Positions 58,678 through 64,000 of a stretch of DNA of 64,000 nucleotides are shown piece by piece; position 1 is the stretch's first letter; each line of letters opens with the position of its first letter. The translations under genes were made by a program, and so were the position numbers. Origin of the DNA: Musa acuminata AAA Group (lineage: Eukaryota; Streptophyta; Magnoliopsida; Zingiberales; Musaceae); NCBI RefSeq assembly GCF_036884655.1, contig NC_088339.1, positions 26,493,501 through 26,557,500 of the forward strand, read 5' to 3'. The notes beneath the pieces are model-generated. The model saw only the letters and a program-made list of their open reading frames with translations, was not told where the DNA came from and did not search any database.

Positions 58678-61600
58678 GGGACAAGCACTCATAGAAACAC
58701 TTGACATGCAAACGTGGGGGACCTAGCGGGGCTGCGTTGAGGGCAGTCAGCAACGCGCGACCGTTTGAGGGAAAACGGGCATGGAGATGCAGGGAAAAGA
58801 GTCGCTCGGAGGAGCGGGCATCTAACATTGGCATTCAGAGGAATGGCCAACCCTTCGCGCAAGAGGCACCACGAGAACAGGCAAGCTTGGAAGAATGCGG
58901 AGCGCACAAAGGTTGGGATGGCTGAGTTTGAGCTACGGCTCAACGTTGACAACTTTACTTGATGGTGCTCAAGGCAAGCGAGGCGCTTGGCAAAGGACGA
59001 GACCATGCAAAGTTGAATGAGTTGCTCAGCGACCGAAAGAGTTGTGCGAAACTCACAGAGGTGAGGGGAATTGCTAACTCGAAGAATTTAGTACTCATGC
59101 ATGGGCTTGTATGCGAACGATGGAATGTTCGTGGCCATCCCAAGGCGACCGAGACTCGGCGCCATGGAGCATTGAAACTTTCTCTTCGGCATGTGAAGGA
59201 TACGTCCGTAGGAGGCTGAAGTGTGCAATGAGTTCAGCATGTTGCTAGGCCTTGAGGGGCGTAGTGGGGGCTGTATTGACGGGGAGGTGCAATCTAGCAA
59301 GTGCGTGTGCAAGAGGCAGAACAATGCACAGTTTGTTCAGCAGATCGGAGTAGTCCAAGGGGATGGTGGTCTCCGAAACGAAGAGAGATGTTGCTCCAAC
59401 GGGACAGTTATCCAGGAGGGATAAGTCTCGGCACTCCAGAGGGAGAATCATGTGAGACGGACTTCACATGTTGAGGAGGAGTACATCACAAACAACAACT
59501 CCACGAAGCTCAATGGACCGAGCAAGCAGCGAGGAGTTGTCGCATGATCTCGCTCGAGAGAATGCATTGGTGGATGCATTGCGAGATCAAGTGGGGGAGC
59601 AACCTAAAGCAACTTAAATGAAGGCACACTTGGAGTCGATCTGGAGATCGGACTCAAGGGAGGGCTGACTCGTGGAATGGTGGGCGCGAGGGCCACCATC
59701 GACTCAATGCAAAAACGAGGAGCGGAACAACTGGGGTGTAACTTGGCGAAGTACCCAAGCCGCATGAAGGGAGCCAGCATAGAAGTTGGAACATGGAGCA
59801 GAGGCACAGCGCTTTCCCTAGACAGAGGTCAAGGACATGAACTCTTGCAGAGGCAGGAGTAGAATCATGCTGTTCCATGGGTCCTTCATTCTGACAGAGC
59901 GGACTCATCTAGCATGGTGCCAAAGACGAAGGGAGCTTCGGGGCACATGCACCTTATCTCGGAGGAGCATTTGATGGAGGAACTAAGGCGACTCAATTTG
60001 CGGAGGCGAAGTTGAGTTCAGAAGGCCTTAGCACGGGGCAAGAGGACGCAGAGGCGGGTACTCTTGAAGAATATGCCACAGTGTTGTCATTCAAGTTGCC
60101 ATGAGGGAAGCGGTGCGCAGCGGAGATTGTGCTGGTTGGGGCAGAGGCCCAGGATCCAGACAATGGTGCACAAATTACAGTGAAGTCGGTGGACTTCGGG
60201 TGCTACTAGGTGTGACCCAAGAGTGGGTGGATGAAGGTCGATTGCCAAAGGAGCGAACAAAATCGAAGGTGGAGGAGACCCTGCGATGAATTGGTAGAGG
60301 CCACACATGGAGGGTTCACAATTCGAGTTTATTCCACAAGGATCAGAATGCAATGGAGATGTCACCAGGAGGCGACATGGTGCAGCGGATCGTGGTGGAA
60401 CAGTTCGTGGCAATGCGACACACACGATCTAGTCCCGGGAGGGACTAGATCATATGGAGGTATGATCGGGAGCTACTGGGAGCTCCGCTTTGGTGAACAA
60501 CACGACGGCAAGAAGGGCTATGGATTCAAGGAGTGAAGGCCATGGTACCGCAGAGACGGGTCTTCCGGGCGTGCACCGAATTTTGCATCGGATGAAAACC
60601 TTGGTCATCAGCATATGGGGGCTGGGTTCCACCAAGGGAAAAGTTCGAATGCAAGTACCAGTGAGTCCCATGAGAGGGACTTGATCATGCAGAGGTATGA
60701 TCGAAGCAGCTGGAGAGTTGGACTGCTCCAGAGCTCATATTTGCTTAAGGGAGCCCGACAAGTCAGAGGACAAGGTCGAGTAAGCGAACGTTGCTACCAA
60801 GGAAGCTAAGGAGAACAGAATCGGTGCAAACCCTACAATGTGATGACAGAGGCCATGCATGGGAGTTGCAGTCTGTCTTTCCATCGACCAAACAGACTGC
60901 TTGGAGAACACAGAGGTGTTGAAGCAGGAGGTCGAAAGGGGCGAGGAAGCGACGACAAGTCCAGAGGGACTTAGCTACCCAAAATCAAGCAATCAGTGAG
61001 AATGGAGGTGGACTCAGAGGAGTGTCACGAAGGCATATCTACTGATTGTGAAGAAAAGGGATGTAGATGCGAGGCGACGGATAGTAGGGCCATGGGCATG
61101 GCAGCGCCATGGTACCGCAGAGGCGGGACTTCCGTCAAAGTCATTGATCCCTTGCTCTCACGGAGGGAGAGCGCTTGGTCGTGAAAGGGGCCGAGGAGGT
61201 GGAGCATGCAGAGGCAATCTCCAAGTACCGAGACAAGGCTGAACGGCAGAGGCCAAGAAACTTCGTAAGACCGGTGTCAACAAGTTTCTCATCAAGATAG
61301 CCGTAAGTGAAGGACTTCGGGTCATGCAAGAGTGCACGACCAAGGAACGAAGCAGGCAGTACGTGGTGCTGTACCTTTGCTACTCAGTGGAGTAGGCGGC
61401 AGGGTTGATGGAGAAGACGGTACAATCCCAGAGGCGACCTCATCTATCAGAGAATTACTCCAAGTTGGGGTGAAAACTTCCTGCATTCCAGAAGTTCAAT
61501 GGCATTGAGAAGGTGAATCACAGTAGCTAACTCAACGCAAGGAGTGCAAACACTTCAAGTGCTTCAGAAGTGTGAGCAAAGAGCAGGCGAAGGCCAGTAA

Positions 61601-62290
61601 CCAGCTCGATGCATGAAGTACAACCTCGAGGAGGCGGGCGAAGTCAAGTAACCTTTGCCTTCTCAACTCTTAAGAGAATGGGCGAAACCGAGTACCCCAG
61701 TTCTCTTATCTATCCAGCAGAGGAGCTCTGCACAAGTTCAAAGACCCTTCGAAGATAATGGAAGACAATAGTTGTCAAATCCTCACCAACGGTGATCAGT
61801 GCTACTGAGAGTAGATTGTCCGCTTCATTTCCCAACGAAATGCCAATCGAAAGCGGAAGTGATGCGAACCTACTTGGATGTGACAACTAACTGAAAGAAG
61901 AGTCAATGAGCAGATTTTGTGGAGGAAGGACCTAAAACTTCAGAAGTTTGCGAGGCGATGCTCGTTAAAGCTCCAACAAGCATCCACCCAGTTCAAGCAG
62001 CATGTGGAAATTTTGAGAAACTGGCGCAGTAAGAATGGTCTTTTCCTTCATTTGGTGGATCCGCAGGAATCAACGAGGATCAACACAACTCAGCCAACCC
62101 CACACCAGAGTCAGAGTCATTGGCGAGTTGAAGCAGCATGGCGGATCAAAGGTTCGACTACTCAAAAACAGCAGCGGAGAGCAGCTGGGAGCCAGGAGGC
62201 GCATTGCAGCTGGAGCAGAAGATTGAAGACTCAGAAAAGGCGAAGAGTTGCAGTGTTCACAAAGGCTTCGACGAGGACGTCGAAGGGATA
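58678..62290 (+). other. Interior of the non-autonomous element
   Basis: GC-balanced, with many GAGGC and CAGAGG phrases and no long frame. Internal repetition is visible: CCATGGTACCGCAGAG at about 60541 and 61108, and a block with GGGACTnGATCAT...GAGGTATGATCG at about 60445 and 60680. The frame 61917-62291 (124 codons) ends KASTRTSKG just before the polypurine tract and parallels the QASTRASTV end of the chromovirus polyprotein. The remainder has no recognised homology. Confidence 0.6.
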
Positions 62291-62302
62291 AGTGGGGGAG
62301 AA
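62291..62302 (+). other. Polypurine tract of the non-autonomous element
   Basis: AGTGGGGGAGAA directly before the 3' LTR, identical to the tract of the chromovirus on the other strand at 15729-15740. Confidence 0.85.
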
Positions 62303-62748
62303 TGTCACGGACAAACTTCTAAACAAGGTGTTTGATGTAATGCTTATGTATGTCCGTGTCGTTTGGCATGTTCATGCCTTGTACAGAATGTAAAGGGGCG
62401 GCCGAAGGCTTAATAGTCCCATTTTAGTTGGGTTGGTGGCCTCTTTAGGCTTGTAAATAAAGGTTGTGTCATGTAGACACGTGCGAGAGCTTTTCGGTCT
62501 GTAATGGACCATTTTACCCTTTGTTGTGCCACTGTTCAGAGCTTGTAAAGTCTGTTTGTAATTTGCATTGTCTATGAAGTGTTTTTCGGAGATGTTTGCT
62601 TGTGGATCCCGTTGGAGGCGTTCTCTCTAACCCGTTCTCTCTTTTGGTGGTCCTAAGGGACAATGGGAGGCTTCGGGGAGGCTGACCTTTGCGGACGGAC
62701 GCGCGAGGGTGCCGCACGACTTAGGCAAATCCAGCTAAGTCTGTGTCA
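62303..62748 (+). repeat. 3' LTR of the non-autonomous element
   Basis: 446 bp, TGTCACGG to CTGTGTCA, followed by the right target-site copy GTTT (62749-62752). Confidence 0.93.
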
Positions 62749-62752
62749 GTTT

Positions 62753-64000
62753 GATGCATGATTATATGAATTGTGTTCATGTAAGCTATGGTTTTTTTTT
62801 TTACCCCAAGAAAAATCTCAAAGTTCACCATAAATAAAAGGGGAAAAAAAAGGGAGAAGAACAGACTGACATAATATCTTCAATTTCATTTATACTATAA
62901 AATGAAAAAAAAAAGAACATAAAATATGTGAAGAGGAGGGAGGTTAGTTTTGTCAGATAACTTGCTGATCATCCATCATTCAGTGTTTCAAAACTTAACC
63001 TAGGTAATCATGACAAAAAGTTACTAATCATCTATCATTTAGTTAGGGTTTTAACACACAGCCTCTCCTTTCTAATACAATAGAGTCTCTCAATACTTTC
63101 ATAACCTATATATTCATCACCTGTTTATACTTTCATTATCATAAACTATATATCCATCACCTGTTTACATTTGTAGTCCTTGATATTATTTAAATAGTCT
63201 AGACACCAGAAGTTCATGAGCCCTCCACTTCTCTCTCTCTCAAATTATCTGCAGTGGGTTTACATCAACAGGTAGTCATCTTTGATCATATGATTTGACT
63301 GATTGATTGATAGCAAGTAAAGAATGGGTAAGAAATTTCTAAAGCAGATTATGTGACAGAAATTTATGGAGGTTTAATAACTTAACCACTCATTTGTAAC
63401 ATGATCAAAATTTTCAATACTTTCAAAATATTCAAATATAATATACTACTTAAACTTGTTTCCAATTTTGGTCGTTTGTATTCTTTCTTTAGTCTGGAGA
63501 CCAGTGACTATAACTTTTTTATCTCTTCCAAATTGTCTGCTTCTTAGACCTACAACAGAAACAGTTTGAAAGTTTCCAAAGTATATCAAGTGAAAATAGG
63601 GTGAAGAACTGAAGACAGGATCAGATGGCTCCATGATGGAAGGATCCTGCTAACTTGAAAGAAAATATATGCTTCTTAAAAATGCAGTGCCATGGCAATC
63701 CAATAAAGGATCAGGATCATAGGCTAGCTATGTTGATGATGGAGGTTTTGTAGTTGCCACACAAGCATGATTTTGTCTTGCTAAATTCCATGTACAACTG
63801 TACATGATATATTCTCTCTTGTTTCTTCTCTGAAATATTACTTTTGTAAATAAGTTTTAATTCTTCAAATAATTATATTACCTCTTTTGGCTTCTGCAAA
63901 AAAGGAGCCAGAAATTATCTATTATTAGCATATATCATGATTGAAATGAAGTCTTCAACTAAAGAGCAAAATTTCATGAACCTCAAAATAGCTCTGGGAG
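62753..64000. other. Right edge: probable CK2-beta intron, no exon seen
   Basis: AT-rich, with A-runs near 62840-62910 and a direct repeat of about 40 bp near 63105-63170 (CTATATATTCATCACCTGTTTA). No CK2-beta exon motif and no other gene on either strand. The assignment as intron rests on the missing 5' exons. Confidence 0.5.

Larger units (their letters stand above)
58218..62748 (+). mobile_element. Young non-autonomous LTR retrotransposon, about 4.5 kb
   Basis: LTRs of 446 bp at 58218-58663 and 62303-62748 differ at four positions by my count. Initiator-Met primer site 58666-58677, polypurine tract 62291-62302, perfect 4-bp target duplication GTTT on both sides. The 3.6-kb interior shows no protease, reverse transcriptase, RNase H or integrase motif in any frame, only short open frames. 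Its LTR 3' end, primer-site neighbourhood and tract match the chromovirus at 15-21 kb, and its last open frame ends like that polyprotein. It lies between the visible exons of CK2-beta and the missing upstream ones, in the antisense orientation relative to that gene. Confidence 0.92.

Overview
This is nuclear DNA of a flowering plant. The genes have GT-AG introns, the intergenic DNA is AT-rich and repeat-laden, and there are LTR retrotransposons primed by initiator-Met tRNA, LINE and SINE remnants, and plant-only families (FLZ zinc finger, RLP-type LRR receptors). The RLP protein style suggests a monocot, possibly banana (Musa/Ensete). That is recognition from memory, not something the sequence proves.

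Region 1 (1-48.5 kb) is a tandem cluster of Cf/EIX2-type LRR receptor-like protein genes, all on the + strand. RLP1 (1-3029) is cut by the window edge and carries an in-frame stop that a small intron could remove. RLP2 (10006-13524) is intact with 1172 codons and no intron. A promoter-plus-start relic lies at 25376-25420. RLP3 (29229-33008) has a premature TAA that removes the membrane anchor. RLP4 (36868-39616) is a multiply broken pseudogene. RLP5 (42453-46258) is intact if one 212-bp intron is spliced. The genes sit in duplicated cassettes: a W-box/TATA promoter, the gene, a 3' flank that is itself tandemly duplicated, and in places an array of an AT-rich repeat of about 300 bp. Decayed LINE copies lie between cassettes. 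One LINE is split by a Ty3/gypsy chromovirus (14989-21351, minus) with a single nonsense codon and an altered integrase catalytic residue.

Region 2 (48.5-58 kb) holds single-copy housekeeping-type genes: an FLZ-domain gene (49259-49810, +), a MORN-repeat membrane protein gene (50956-54494, -) convergent with it, and the last three coding exons of casein kinase 2 regulatory subunit beta (56704-57555, -). The 5' exons of the kinase gene must lie beyond the right edge.

Region 3 (58.2-62.75 kb) is a young LTR element without recognisable gag-pol, probably inside a CK2-beta intron. Its LTR end, primer site, polypurine tract and last codons match the chromovirus at 15-21 kb, so it looks like a non-autonomous derivative of that lineage.

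The most unusual signal is in the RLP genes. The putative introns of RLP3 and RLP5 consist of decayed LRR coding sequence. They use a GGT-GAG (Gly-Glu) LRR codon pair as 5' splice site and a decayed LRR segment as 3' splice site, and both splice in frame with the same phase.
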